Below, piece by piece: positions 32,730-40,747 of a DNA stretch of 64,000 nucleotides. The notes under the pieces were generated by a model, which was given only the letters and a program-made list of their open reading frames with translations, did no database searches and had not been told where the DNA came from. The DNA comes from Nocardia terrae (GTDB taxonomy: Bacteria > Actinomycetota > Actinomycetes > Mycobacteriales > Mycobacteriaceae): contig NZ_WRPP01000005.1 in the NCBI RefSeq assembly GCF_009760405.1, positions 744,001 to 808,000 of the forward strand, in the 5' to 3' direction. The position numbers and the translations under genes are program-made. Numbering within the stretch: position 1 is the stretch's first letter; every line of letters begins with the position of its first letter.

Positions 32730-34232
32730 ATGATCGAATGTATGACCGAAACTGCAGCTGAACTGTTCGCCGCCCGCGCGGTGATCGAGGAGCTGCGCGT
32801 GGTGCACTCGGAAATAGCTGTGTTGGAAGCCAAGCAGATGGCGTTGATGACCGCGCTCTACACCCTGCGCCGCGAGGAACAGCTCGACCTCGGTGTCGCC
32901 TACCTGCATGCTGGGGAGGACGCCGCCACCGAGATCGGGATCGCGCTGAAGATGTCGCAGCGTTCGGCGGATCTGCTGATCAATCTGGGCCTGGATCTGA
33001 ACAACCGCTGTCCGGCCACTCTGGAAGCCTTCGCGGCCGGGCGCATCGACTTGGCTCAGGCTCGGGCGATCTCCCAGACCCTGGCCAACGTCCCGGATTC
33101 GGTGCGTGCGGAGTTGGAACCCAAGGTTGCCGGCTATGCCGAGGACCACGATCCGGCCCGGATCAAGCGCACCGCGCGGCGCTGGCTGCTCGAGGCCGAC
33201 CCCGAAGGACAAGCGGTGCGCCGCAAGGCCGCCGAGGCCGACCGCTATGTGAGCATCTCTGCCGCGGACGACGGGACCGCCGTGGTGGATGCGGTCCTGC
33301 CCGCCGCCGGTGGACAAACCCTCTACGAGCGTCTGCGGGAGATGGCCTCGACCCAGGTGTGCGGTTCGGATCCGCGCACCACCACCCAGTGCCGTGCCGA
33401 TGCCCTGGTCGCCCTCGCCGACGGCACCGGTCGTCTCACCTGCCAGTGTGGTCGGCCCGACTGCCCGCATGCCGAGATCGACGCGACCACCCCCGCACCA
33501 CGGAAAGTGCTTGTGCAGGTAGGTGTCTCAGCCGAAACCCTGGCCGGGCTGCGCGACAATCCGGCGTTGTTGGCGGGATTCGGCGCGATCGATGCGGATC
33601 TGGCCCGCCAGCTTGCCCGCCATGCCCGCTTCGACATCATCACCGACCCCACCGAAACCCCCGCTGCGCCAGTCCGGGCTGTCAAAGCCACGAGCGAAAC
33701 AACCAGTACTGCAACAGAATTGCGGTACCGACCCGGAATCCGGGTCGCTGCCCGAGTGCGTGCCCTCGACGGGACCTGCCGTGCTCCCGGCTGTCAGATC
33801 CCGGCCGCGGCCACCGATCTCGACCACCAAGACCGCTTCGATCACACCAACCCCATCTCCGGTGGGCACACCACCGAAGACAACCTCGGGGCCCGGTGTC
33901 GTCGCCATCATCGGCTCAAGACCCACTCCGACAACCACCGCAACCAATGGCAGGTCATCCACCACCCGGGGCGGGAGGTCGAATGGGTCACCCCCACCGG
34001 GGAATCGGCCACCACGACTCCCGAAGGGGTGCCGTTCCTGTTCCCGACGGTGTTCGTGCCGCCAGTCACCGCTGACGGAGTGCCTGAGGCCGAACCAAAT
34101 GGATCGATCTGGGATCCCGGGATCGCGGAATCGGAGATGACCGAGCTGCTGCACGTTTACTACTCTCCCGCGCAACGACGCGAGGCATTCCGTGCTGCCC
34201 GACACGCTCGGCAGGCCCAGCACAACATGTGA
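32730..34232 (+). CDS. DUF222/HNH endonuclease-domain protein (13E12 type), 500 aa
   Basis: The N-terminal DUF222 helical domain covers about 1-330. It carries an inserted Cys/His cluster CQCGRPDCPH near 235 that may bind zinc. A C-terminal HNH nuclease motif (CRAPGCQIPAAATDLDHQDRF... ending CRRHHRLKTHSDN) follows. Members occur in many copies in mycobacteria and nocardiae (the REP13E12 group) and their biological role is not settled. They often mark insertion-prone or prophage-associated sites. ATG codons at 32730 and 32742 are both possible. It borders the orphan 942-aa gene. Confidence 0.85.
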   Translation: MIECMTETAAELFAARAVIEELRVVHSEIAVLEAKQMALMTALYTLRREEQLDLGVAYLHAGEDAATEIGIALKMSQRSADLLINLGLDLNNRCPATLEAFAAGRIDLAQARAISQTLANVPDSVRAELEPKVAGYAEDHDPARIKRTARRWLLEADPEGQAVRRKAAEADRYVSISAADDGTAVVDAVLPAAGGQTLYERLREMASTQVCGSDPRTTTQCRADALVALADGTGRLTCQCGRPDCPHAEIDATTPAPRKVLVQVGVSAETLAGLRDNPALLAGFGAIDADLARQLARHARFDIITDPTETPAAPVRAVKATSETTSTATELRYRPGIRVAARVRALDGTCRAPGCQIPAAATDLDHQDRFDHTNPISGGHTTEDNLGARCRRHHRLKTHSDNHRNQWQVIHHPGREVEWVTPTGESATTTPEGVPFLFPTVFVPPVTADGVPEAEPNGSIWDPGIAESEMTELLHVYYSPAQRREAFRAARHARQAQHNM

Positions 34233-34466
34233 TTCAGATGCATGAGGTCAGGTAACCCGGGGGAAGACTTCCAGGGCACATGAACTGGCAACGGGATTGC
34301 GCATCGATCGGAGGTACCTGAAGTGTGGTCGCCTCGCCTGCCCTACCGGACTTGGGCTGACGCCGGGTTGGGAGCCGTCACCTCACGTCCCAGCCCACGG
34401 ACTGCACGGATCACCTTCTCGAGACAAAACACAAAAGACAAAAGACCCAAACACTCTCTCCCTGGG

Positions 34467-37295
34467 TTACTTCACCCGGTCGTGGGCTCGGGACCATAGG
34501 GCGGGCCAGCCGCCCGCGCCAAGCCAGTCGGCGGGGACCAGGAGGCCGTGGTCGGCGATGTGGGACCAGAAGAGTTCACGGTCGGGGCCGAGGTCGACTG
34601 CGGCCAGGCCGGATTCGAGGGCGGTCGGCCACGCGGAATCCCAGGGGCCTTCGGGGTCGGTCAGGGACGTTGCTGGGAAGCCGGGGACGGTTATCGCGCG
34701 GGGTTCGGTGATCGGGAGGAGTGGGAGGTCGGGGGGTGGGGCGCAGGTGAGGGTGAGGATGAGGGGGCACAGGAGGTCGGGGGTGGGGTTGCGGGTGATG
34801 GCTTGGGTGAGGGTGGGGTCGCCTCGGCGGGCCAGGCGGGTCAGGGCGATTCGGAGGCGGTGGGCGATCAGGTCCTGGGCGCGGGCGGTGGCGATGTCGG
34901 GGTCTTTGACCATGGCGCGCAGGGTTTTCGAGGGGACGGGGGCGTCGGTGGTGATGGTGCGCAGGCGGGGGTAGCGGGTCAGGAGGGCGGGGTCGAGGGA
35001 GTCGACGGCGGTGGCGAGGGGGCGGGTTCCGGTGGCGGTCCAGAGGCGGGGTAGGGCTTCGGGGGTAGCGGCCAGGAACTCCACGCACAGGCGGGTGAGG
35101 CGTTCGGTGGGTGAGCGGCGGAGGGCGATCAGGGTTTTCGGGTCGCCGTCGAGGTCGCCTGCGAGTGCGGTGAGGGTTCGCAGGGCGGATTCGGCTTCGA
35201 TCATCGCCTTTCGCGCGGCCTCGCGCAGGGACGGGCCTACCTCGCGGATCGGGTTGCGGGCTGGGCGGCGGGGCCGTGCGGGTGGGGTGAGATCGGCCGG
35301 TTCGATGGGATCGGTTTCGGGCTCGGTGGCTCGTAGGGTTGCGACCCAGTCTCGGAATGCCTGGTTCAGGGTGGGATCGGGGTCGTTGTTGAAGCGGCCC
35401 TTGATCTCGTTGACGAACCAGCCGTGGTCGGTGCCGCGGAGCTCGGCGTTGATCTGCAGGACGTTCTGGTCGTCGCGGAGCGCTACCAGGATGCTGCGGC
35501 CGCGAACCGCCTCGTCCTGGTACCACGGGCCCGCGATGCAGTTGCCCATGTAGTCCGACCATTCCGCGAGCCGGGATGCGGTGTGGGCGATCTGGATTCG
35601 GACCTCGGTGCCGGGGAGGGTCGCGCCGTCGTGGGCAAGGATCGGGTCGGGGACGTCGAATTCGTTGGTGAGGGCCGATGCGACCGCGCCGCTGGTCATG
35701 AGTCCGGTGCACAGGTGCTGCCAGTCCCGGCAGCGGTCGGGGGCGGCCGCGCCGAGGGCGAGCAGCTGGGCGGCGCCTGCCACGGCGAGCGGGATGGAGT
35801 CGGATCGGGGGGTCAGTGGATCGGGCTGCGGTCGTGGTGGATTCGTGTCGAATTCGGGGACGAGCCAGAAGCCTTCGTCGGTCGCGGCGGTGTGGCCGCG
35901 GGCCTGGGCCATGGCATCGGCCAGGTCGGCGAACCAGAGTAGGTCGGAGGCTTGTTCGGCCGCGGTCGGGTCTTCGGCCAGACGGTCGGCGAGGCTGGGG
36001 CGGGTGTGGCGGAGCAGGGGGCGAGTGCGCCAGGTGTGCGGGGGGCGGGTCGTGGTGGGGCCGACCTTCTCGCGAAAGGTGCGCAGCGAGACGGAGTCCC
36101 AGGATTCGGGCAGCGCGTTGTGGGGGATCTCGTGAACGAGCAGGGTTCGGCAGCGGTCGTGGACGACCGTCGCGTAGGCGAGGGCGGTGCGCAGGCGGGC
36201 ACGGACGAAACGTTCGTAGGCGCTGCCCCGGGGCTGCTGGTGGCGGAGCCAGGTGTTGATGTCGCGGATGTGGCAGATGGGGCGGGCGGGCAGGGAGTCG
36301 GCGGCGCGGCGGGCCTTGTTCGCGTCGCCTTTGCTGAACAGTGCTGAGACGGTGTCGATCTCGGCACGGACCCGGTCGATGCCTGCGACTACGCCGAGCT
36401 CGTGCACTGCGGTGGCGGCGCGCAGGAGCACCGTGGCGGCCAGCGCGTCCTGGATCACGCGTTCGACGGTGTGCTTCCAGAGGTCCGACCAGGTCGGGCG
36501 GAAGTGGATGGCGGAGATCAGTGTCACGGGGCGTTCGGTCGAATCCTGGACGAGTTTGATCACTTCCGCCTCGTCGAACTGGCGGTAGGTCTCGCGCAGC
36601 GTCTCGAGCGCCGACAGGTCGTGGCTCGCGATCAGGCGGTCGCGGGCCAGCTCCGCCTCCTGCCACGCGCAGCTGCGCTGCCACAGGTCCAGGATCAGGT
36701 CCAGACGCCTTGGCCGGGAATACTGTTCGAGGACTCGGCCGAGATTCTCGGCCAGCACCGAGGGTGCGCCGTCGGGGATCGGGTCGGTGCCGTCGGGGGC
36801 GCGCAGGGCGAGGACCTTCACGAGTTGCTCGGGGCCCAGGACGTCGGCGGCGGCCGAGGCCAGGATGACCGCGGACCAGCGGCCTTCGCCGATGGCCTGC
36901 TCGGCGGCCGCGCCGACCGGCTTGGTGGCGGTGACGCCGAACAGGGCCACCAGGGTGGCCGTGCGCTCCCCCAGGCGCCAGGCGCCGCTGACCTTCAGGA
37001 TCCGCAGGGCGGCCAGGACCGCGTCGCGGCGGTCGCCGGTCGCGCCCGCCAGCCGGGCGGAGGCGAAGCCGTCGCCGACATCGATTCCGGCACCGGCGAT
37101 CACGACGCCGCCGAGTTCCAGCAAACCGGCCAGATCGGCGCAGGCGATGGCGATGCGGGCGGGGTCGCTGTCGCGATGGCCCAGCACGACGGCCGCGCCC
37201 TCGGGGGCGTCGTGGTCGATCTCCTCACCGGTTTCGACCAGCCAGGCTCGCCGATCTCGTTCCGCGACCATGCCGAAGGCCAGACGCACTGCCAA
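34467..37295 (-). CDS. Large orphan protein with PcfJ-like core, 942 aa
   Basis: I recognise no full-length family. Around residues 570-650 the segment SRLAEWSDYMGNCIAGPWYQ...RSILVALRDDQNVLQINAELR...WFVNEIKGRFNN follows the pattern of PcfJ-like domains (a conserved G-x-C, a self-citing 'S-I-L-x-L-R' strand, then an IKG-N-N motif). These are known from conjugation and phage-related loci with unknown activity; Cys586 would be the key residue. The first 250 residues look like a Rossmann/vWA-like fold, the middle is helical, and the end is Pro/Arg-rich. No signal peptide or membrane segment is seen. It starts downstream of the amt/PII terminator and is transcribed alone. The PcfJ comparison is from memory and moderate. 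Confidence 0.7.
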   Translation of the reverse strand: MAVRLAFGMVAERDRRAWLVETGEEIDHDAPEGAAVVLGHRDSDPARIAIACADLAGLLELGGVVIAGAGIDVGDGFASARLAGATGDRRDAVLAALRILKVSGAWRLGERTATLVALFGVTATKPVGAAAEQAIGEGRWSAVILASAAADVLGPEQLVKVLALRAPDGTDPIPDGAPSVLAENLGRVLEQYSRPRRLDLILDLWQRSCAWQEAELARDRLIASHDLSALETLRETYRQFDEAEVIKLVQDSTERPVTLISAIHFRPTWSDLWKHTVERVIQDALAATVLLRAATAVHELGVVAGIDRVRAEIDTVSALFSKGDANKARRAADSLPARPICHIRDINTWLRHQQPRGSAYERFVRARLRTALAYATVVHDRCRTLLVHEIPHNALPESWDSVSLRTFREKVGPTTTRPPHTWRTRPLLRHTRPSLADRLAEDPTAAEQASDLLWFADLADAMAQARGHTAATDEGFWLVPEFDTNPPRPQPDPLTPRSDSIPLAVAGAAQLLALGAAAPDRCRDWQHLCTGLMTSGAVASALTNEFDVPDPILAHDGATLPGTEVRIQIAHTASRLAEWSDYMGNCIAGPWYQDEAVRGRSILVALRDDQNVLQINAELRGTDHGWFVNEIKGRFNNDPDPTLNQAFRDWVATLRATEPETDPIEPADLTPPARPRRPARNPIREVGPSLREAARKAMIEAESALRTLTALAGDLDGDPKTLIALRRSPTERLTRLCVEFLAATPEALPRLWTATGTRPLATAVDSLDPALLTRYPRLRTITTDAPVPSKTLRAMVKDPDIATARAQDLIAHRLRIALTRLARRGDPTLTQAITRNPTPDLLCPLILTLTCAPPPDLPLLPITEPRAITVPGFPATSLTDPEGPWDSAWPTALESGLAAVDLGPDRELFWSHIADHGLLVPADWLGAGGWPALWSRAHDRVK
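34714..34741 (+). other. G-quadruplex-type sequence inside the orphan gene
   Basis: Four G-runs with loops of 6, 5 and 1 nt (34714-34741) fit the G3+N1-7 rule. They are part of a G-rich strand block from about 34690 to 34830 with many further GGG tracts. The gene runs on the minus strand, so the G-rich strand is the template strand. Confidence 0.5.
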
Positions 37296-37339
37296 ACTCG
37301 AACTCCCACTGCTGAATTGCCGGGCTCGGCCCGGAACGA

Positions 37340-37373
37340 CTCCCGCCCCCGACGATACGGTCGGGGGCGGGAG
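37340..37373 (-). terminator. Strong terminator after the amt-PII operon
   Basis: CTCCCGCCCCCGAC (37340-37353) pairs perfectly with GTCGGGGGCGGGAG (37360-37373), giving a 14-bp stem with a 6-nt loop. A second hairpin, CCGGGC-TCG-GCCCGG, is at 37320-37334. Flanking arms ATTGCCGGGCTC (37316-37327) and GAGCTCGGCAAT (37371-37382) are complementary in 11 of 12 positions, so the whole can also fold as a larger junction. It sits between the PII stop and the orphan gene start. Confidence 0.85.
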
Positions 37374-37388
37374 CTCGGCAATGCGGTT

Positions 37389-37757
37389 TCACAATCTCCG
37401 GGCATCGATCATCCAGATCTGGATGTTCGACGCCTCATGGTTCGCTCCTATGCTGCCGATCATGCGTACCAGGTCGGTGACATCTTCTGTGCGGGCCAGC
37501 AATTCGACGCGCAATCCACTGGAGACGTCGGTCTCGAAGCGTTGTCCGCGGTAGCTCTCGACGCGGTTGTCACGGTCGTCCACCCGGTAGACCTGGGTGA
37601 CCACCATGCGCCGGACTCCGAAGGCGGCCAGGGCCTGTTTGATCTGATCGAACAGGCCGGGCGGCACCACCAGCGTCAACAACTTCGCGTCCGCGCCGCC
37701 GCCCGGGTCCATGTTCTGGTAACCGATCATGCCGCCGAGGTGCAGCGGCGCCGACAT
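37389..37757 (-). CDS. Degenerate PII-like nitrogen regulator, 122 aa
   Basis: Follows amt in a TGATG overlap, the usual place of glnK. The ferredoxin-like PII core is recognisable: KLLTLVVPPGLFDQIKQALAAFGVRRMVVTQVYRVDDRDNRVESYRGQRFETDVSSGLRVELLART. The tyrosine of the T-loop (SYRGQ) has a counterpart. But the C-terminal nucleotide-binding stretch that in GlnK reads GKIF(V)LPVE-RIRTGE is absent; the protein ends GANHEASNIQIWMIDARRL. It may therefore not bind ATP/ADP like a classical PII, or may bind another ligand. Role: probable partner of the ammonium channel. Confidence 0.75.
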   Translation of the reverse strand: MSAPLHLGGMIGYQNMDPGGGADAKLLTLVVPPGLFDQIKQALAAFGVRRMVVTQVYRVDDRDNRVESYRGQRFETDVSSGLRVELLARTEDVTDLVRMIGSIGANHEASNIQIWMIDARRL

Positions 37758-39184
37758 CAGGATTCCTTGGCCGGAATCTCCGCTTCACTGTTGGTCGCCG
37801 GCGCCTGTGGTCGGGCCGCGGGTTTGCGCAGGACCGACTGTTGCGCGTGGACGAGCGTGTCGTCGGGGTACGCCTCCTCCTCGTGTGCTCCGACGTCGCC
37901 GGTCTCGAGCACTTCATCGGGCATCCGCAGGCTCATGAAGAGGCTCAATATCTTCAGGATCGCGAAGGTGATGAACGCGTCCCACACGATGACCGTGCCC
38001 GCCGCGCCCGCTTGCCACAGCAGCAGTTTCGGGTTGTGGCCGTAGAGCCAGCCGCCGTAGGTCGCGTCGGCCGCGCCGCCGGTGCCCAGGTACACCTTGA
38101 TGTTCGGGTCGGCGAGGACGCCGACCAGCATGCCGCCGGCCAGACCGGCCACACCGTGCGTGTGGACCACGCCGAGGGTGTCGTCGACCTTGCGGAACAG
38201 CCGGGTGCGGCCCAGCTTGTTCCACGACAGCCACACCAGGGTCGAGGCGATCAGGCCGATGACCATCGCGCCGAAGCTGTTGACGAAACCGGCCGCGGGG
38301 GTGATCGCGACGAGACCCGCGATCATGCCGTTGACCGCGCCCAGGAAGTTCGGACGGCGCGACGGGCCCGCCAGCATGTCCCAGATGACCCAGGTCAGCA
38401 CCGCGACCGCGGTCGCGAGGTTGGTATTGATCACCGCGAGTGAGGCATCCGAGCCCGAGAAGTACGGGTCGCCGCCATTGAAGCCGTTCCAGCCCAGCCA
38501 CAGGATGCCCGCGCCGGCCGCGGCCATGGGCAGGTTGTTGGGGACCGCGCGTTCTCGGTCGCGGGCCAGGCGCGGGCCGATGACCGCGGCCGCCACGAAA
38601 CCGGTCGTTCCGGCCGCCAGGTGGATGACGTAGCCGCCGGAGTAGTCCAGCGCTCCCATTTGCGACCACCAGCCGCCGCCCCAGATCAGGAAGGCGTTGA
38701 CCGAATACGCCAGGGTCGACCAGAGCGGTACGAAGATCAGCCACACCTTGAAATTGATGCGGCCGATCACGCTGCCCAGGAACAGCAATGGCGTGATGGC
38801 GGCGAACACGAACTGGAAGTACGCCAGCGTGGTCTCGGAGAATCGGAACTTGGGCATGAGGCCGTCGAGTAGCGGAATCACCGCTTGCTCTTGATTATTC
38901 GAGCCGAGAATCGTGTGCGGTTTGCCGATTGCGGCCCGCAGAATTCCTGGTCCCAGTTTGATGGGGTCGCCGAACCCCATCTTGAAGCCCCACAGCACCC
39001 ACACGACCAGGACCAGCGAGAATCCGGTGAATGCCATGAGCATGGTATTGACGGCCCATTTGCGTTGCACCAGACCGCCATACAAGATCGCGATACCGGG
39101 AATGCTCATCAGGCCGACTAGAGTGGCTGCTACCAACTGCCAGGCATTGTCGCCGGGGTTCAGCCAGTCGGGATACGGTGACAT
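37757..39184 (-). CDS. amt: Ammonium transporter (Amt/MEP family), 475 aa
   Basis: Eleven-helix ammonium channel. Signature features are DYSGGYVIHLAAGTTGFVAA (the conserved Asp and first pore histidine), HTHGVAGLAGG (second pore histidine) and FGDPIKLG. It conducts ammonium/ammonia across the plasma membrane and is normally gated by a PII protein docking from the cytoplasm; the degenerate PII gene follows directly. A hydrophilic, acidic tail of about 60 residues (MPDEVLETGDVGAHEEEA...) extends past the last helix. Divergent from the glnX-pknG operon. Confidence 0.94.
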   Translation of the reverse strand: MSPYPDWLNPGDNAWQLVAATLVGLMSIPGIAILYGGLVQRKWAVNTMLMAFTGFSLVLVVWVLWGFKMGFGDPIKLGPGILRAAIGKPHTILGSNNQEQAVIPLLDGLMPKFRFSETTLAYFQFVFAAITPLLFLGSVIGRINFKVWLIFVPLWSTLAYSVNAFLIWGGGWWSQMGALDYSGGYVIHLAAGTTGFVAAAVIGPRLARDRERAVPNNLPMAAAGAGILWLGWNGFNGGDPYFSGSDASLAVINTNLATAVAVLTWVIWDMLAGPSRRPNFLGAVNGMIAGLVAITPAAGFVNSFGAMVIGLIASTLVWLSWNKLGRTRLFRKVDDTLGVVHTHGVAGLAGGMLVGVLADPNIKVYLGTGGAADATYGGWLYGHNPKLLLWQAGAAGTVIVWDAFITFAILKILSLFMSLRMPDEVLETGDVGAHEEEAYPDDTLVHAQQSVLRKPAARPQAPATNSEAEIPAKES

Positions 39185-39241
39185 GTTTCAGCGCTACCTC
39201 ACCGCGGAACGGGCAGGCACCATGCCCGCTCCAGCACTAAA

Positions 39242-39257
39242 TTATGTTGTGACATAA
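39242..39257. promoter_or_regulatory. Inverted repeat near the amt start
   Basis: TTATGT-TGTG-ACATAA lies 57 bp upstream of the amt start codon, unusually AT-rich for this genome. Candidate operator for amt. Confidence 0.45.
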
Positions 39258-39350
39258 GGTGTCTGGCGTCACATTGGGTGAACCAAGTGTTGTGCCGTAA
39301 CGTTTCCCGACGATTACGCGCCGTTAAATCTGGATTTCGCGGTTCGGTCG

Positions 39351-39368
39351 CGAATGCACGTGCATTCG
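39351..39368. promoter_or_regulatory. Perfect 18-bp palindrome
   Basis: CGAATGCACGTGCATTCG reads the same on both strands. It lies 116 bp before the assumed glnX start and 39 bp, centre to centre, from the next palindrome. Confidence 0.7.
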
Positions 39369-39390
39369 AAATGAACGGTTCACCAATAAA

Positions 39391-39406
39391 TTCCAACCGG
39401 TTGGAA
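39391..39406. promoter_or_regulatory. Perfect 16-bp palindrome, likely operator of the pknG operon
   Basis: TTCCAACCGGTTGGAA lies 78 bp before the assumed glnX start. Perfect symmetry of this length by chance in 300 bp is improbable. Confidence 0.7.
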
Positions 39407-39484
39407 CTCGATCGACAGGGTGCGGTCCCTCCCGTACGATCCGGCTATGGGGAGCACCGGACGGTTCGAAACGGGGGAACGGGG

Positions 39485-40747
39485 TTGAGGAGTCGTCTTC
39501 CGGCGACCATGCGCAATGCCGCGCAGTGGACGCGACGCTTCGGGCGCACGGCGCCGGGCGTCATCGGTGCGGTGGGGGCCGCCCTCGCACTGCTCGCGCT
39601 GATCGCCGGACTGGTGTCAGCGAACGCGCAGAGCGCCAAGCTTTCTCGGCACGACACCGTGCTCGCGCACACCGAACCACTGGCCAATGCCGCGCAACGG
39701 CTGTACGTCGCACTCTCGAGCGCGGACGCGGCGGCCTCCACCGCCTATCTGTCCGGCGGCGTCGAGACGGCCGAGGTGCGCACCCGCTACGAGGGCGCGC
39801 TCACCGAGGCCGCGGCCGCGCTGGCAGAGGCGACCACGGGCGCGTCCGATACCGAGACGCGGGAGATACTCGGCCAGATCTCGGCCGAATTGCCCAGATA
39901 CACCGGCTTTGTCGAAGCGGCGCGAGCCAACAACCGGCAGGGGCTGCCGGTCGGCTCGGCGTATCTGCGGCAGGCTTCCGCGCTCATGCAGGGCTCGATC
40001 CTGAAGAACGCCGACGAGCTGGAGAAGGTCCGGCTGGGGCAGCTGCACCGGGATCAGGACGCGATCACGGGATTGCCGTTGTGGTCCTCGGGGTTGCTGG
40101 TATTGCTGCTGGCCGCCTGTGGTCTCGGCAGCTGGATACTGCTGCGGCGTACCAATCGGTGGGTCAATACGGGTGTCGCCGCGGCCGCGGGGCTGGCGGT
40201 GGTCGCCTTGTTGTGGATCGTGGCCACCACCATCGCGGCCTCGGCGGCCATCGACACGGGGGCCACGTCGCGGTTCGAAAAGCTGGCGCAGGCACGGATT
40301 CTGGCGCAGCAGGCCCGGACCGAGGAGACGCTGCAGCTCATCACGCGCGGCAATCTCGACGAGAGCGAGAAGCGGTTCACCGCGAGCAGCGATCAGCTGC
40401 GGGGGGATCTGAGTTCGTTGCTGGGCAGCGATTCGCCCGCCACCACGGCCTTCTCCGGCTGGCAGACGGGCCATCAGCACGAGGTCGCCTCGTACAAGAG
40501 CAATAACTTTCGCGGTGCGGTCGACCAGGCGATCAAGACCGATGGTGACGGATCGGCCGTCCAGTTCGCCGCCCTCGATACCGCACTGAAATCCGAACTC
40601 GAGCGGACGCGCCAGGAAGTGCGCGACGATGTGAACACGGCCGGAAATGCCCTCACCCTGAGTTCGCTCGGCATGCTGGTGCTGCTGCTGGGCGCGGCGG
40701 CCGCCATTGTCGGCGGGGTGTGGCCGCGGTTGAAGGAGTTCCTGTGA
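39485..40747 (+). CDS. glnX: GlnX-like membrane sensor/relay protein, 420 aa
   Basis: Four hydrophobic segments (GVIGAVGAALALLALIAGLV, LLVLLLAACGLGSWILL, VAAAAGLAVVALLWIV, GMLVLLLGAAAAIVGGVW) flank two soluble helical regions, as in mycobacterial GlnX. In M. tuberculosis GlnX transmits the state of the GlnH solute-binding protein across the membrane to the kinase PknG. The TTG at 39485 is chosen (GGGGGAACGGGG upstream), with ATG 39509 as alternative; longer frame starts run through the palindromes. The stop overlaps the glnH start. First of seven coupled genes. Confidence 0.85.
   Translation: MRSRLPATMRNAAQWTRRFGRTAPGVIGAVGAALALLALIAGLVSANAQSAKLSRHDTVLAHTEPLANAAQRLYVALSSADAAASTAYLSGGVETAEVRTRYEGALTEAAAALAEATTGASDTETREILGQISAELPRYTGFVEAARANNRQGLPVGSAYLRQASALMQGSILKNADELEKVRLGQLHRDQDAITGLPLWSSGLLVLLLAACGLGSWILLRRTNRWVNTGVAAAAGLAVVALLWIVATTIAASAAIDTGATSRFEKLAQARILAQQARTEETLQLITRGNLDESEKRFTASSDQLRGDLSSLLGSDSPATTAFSGWQTGHQHEVASYKSNNFRGAVDQAIKTDGDGSAVQFAALDTALKSELERTRQEVRDDVNTAGNALTLSSLGMLVLLLGAAAAIVGGVWPRLKEFL

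Larger units (their letters stand above)
39185..39484. promoter_or_regulatory. Shared 300-bp control region between amt and glnX-pknG
   Basis: No coding sequence is convincing. It contains three palindromes listed separately. A GTCAC-attggg-TGAAC element near 39269-39284 is partly like a GlnR half-site pair (GTnAC-n6-GAAAC), but I do not see a full GlnR box. Start codons on either side imply two opposed promoters. Confidence 0.6.

Noticed and set aside
32730..34232. DUF222/HNH gene as a homing-type mobile element with defined ends
   Set aside because: No terminal repeats, target duplication or interrupted gene could be found at its borders.
36402..38045. 547-codon plus-strand frame across the orphan gene, PII gene and terminator
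   Set aside because: It runs through a strong terminator and the amt-PII genes in the wrong direction and shows no domain.
39269..39284. Full GlnR box upstream of amt
   Set aside because: Only one GTCAC-n6-TGAAC element is present; the second pair of half-sites at the right spacing is missing.
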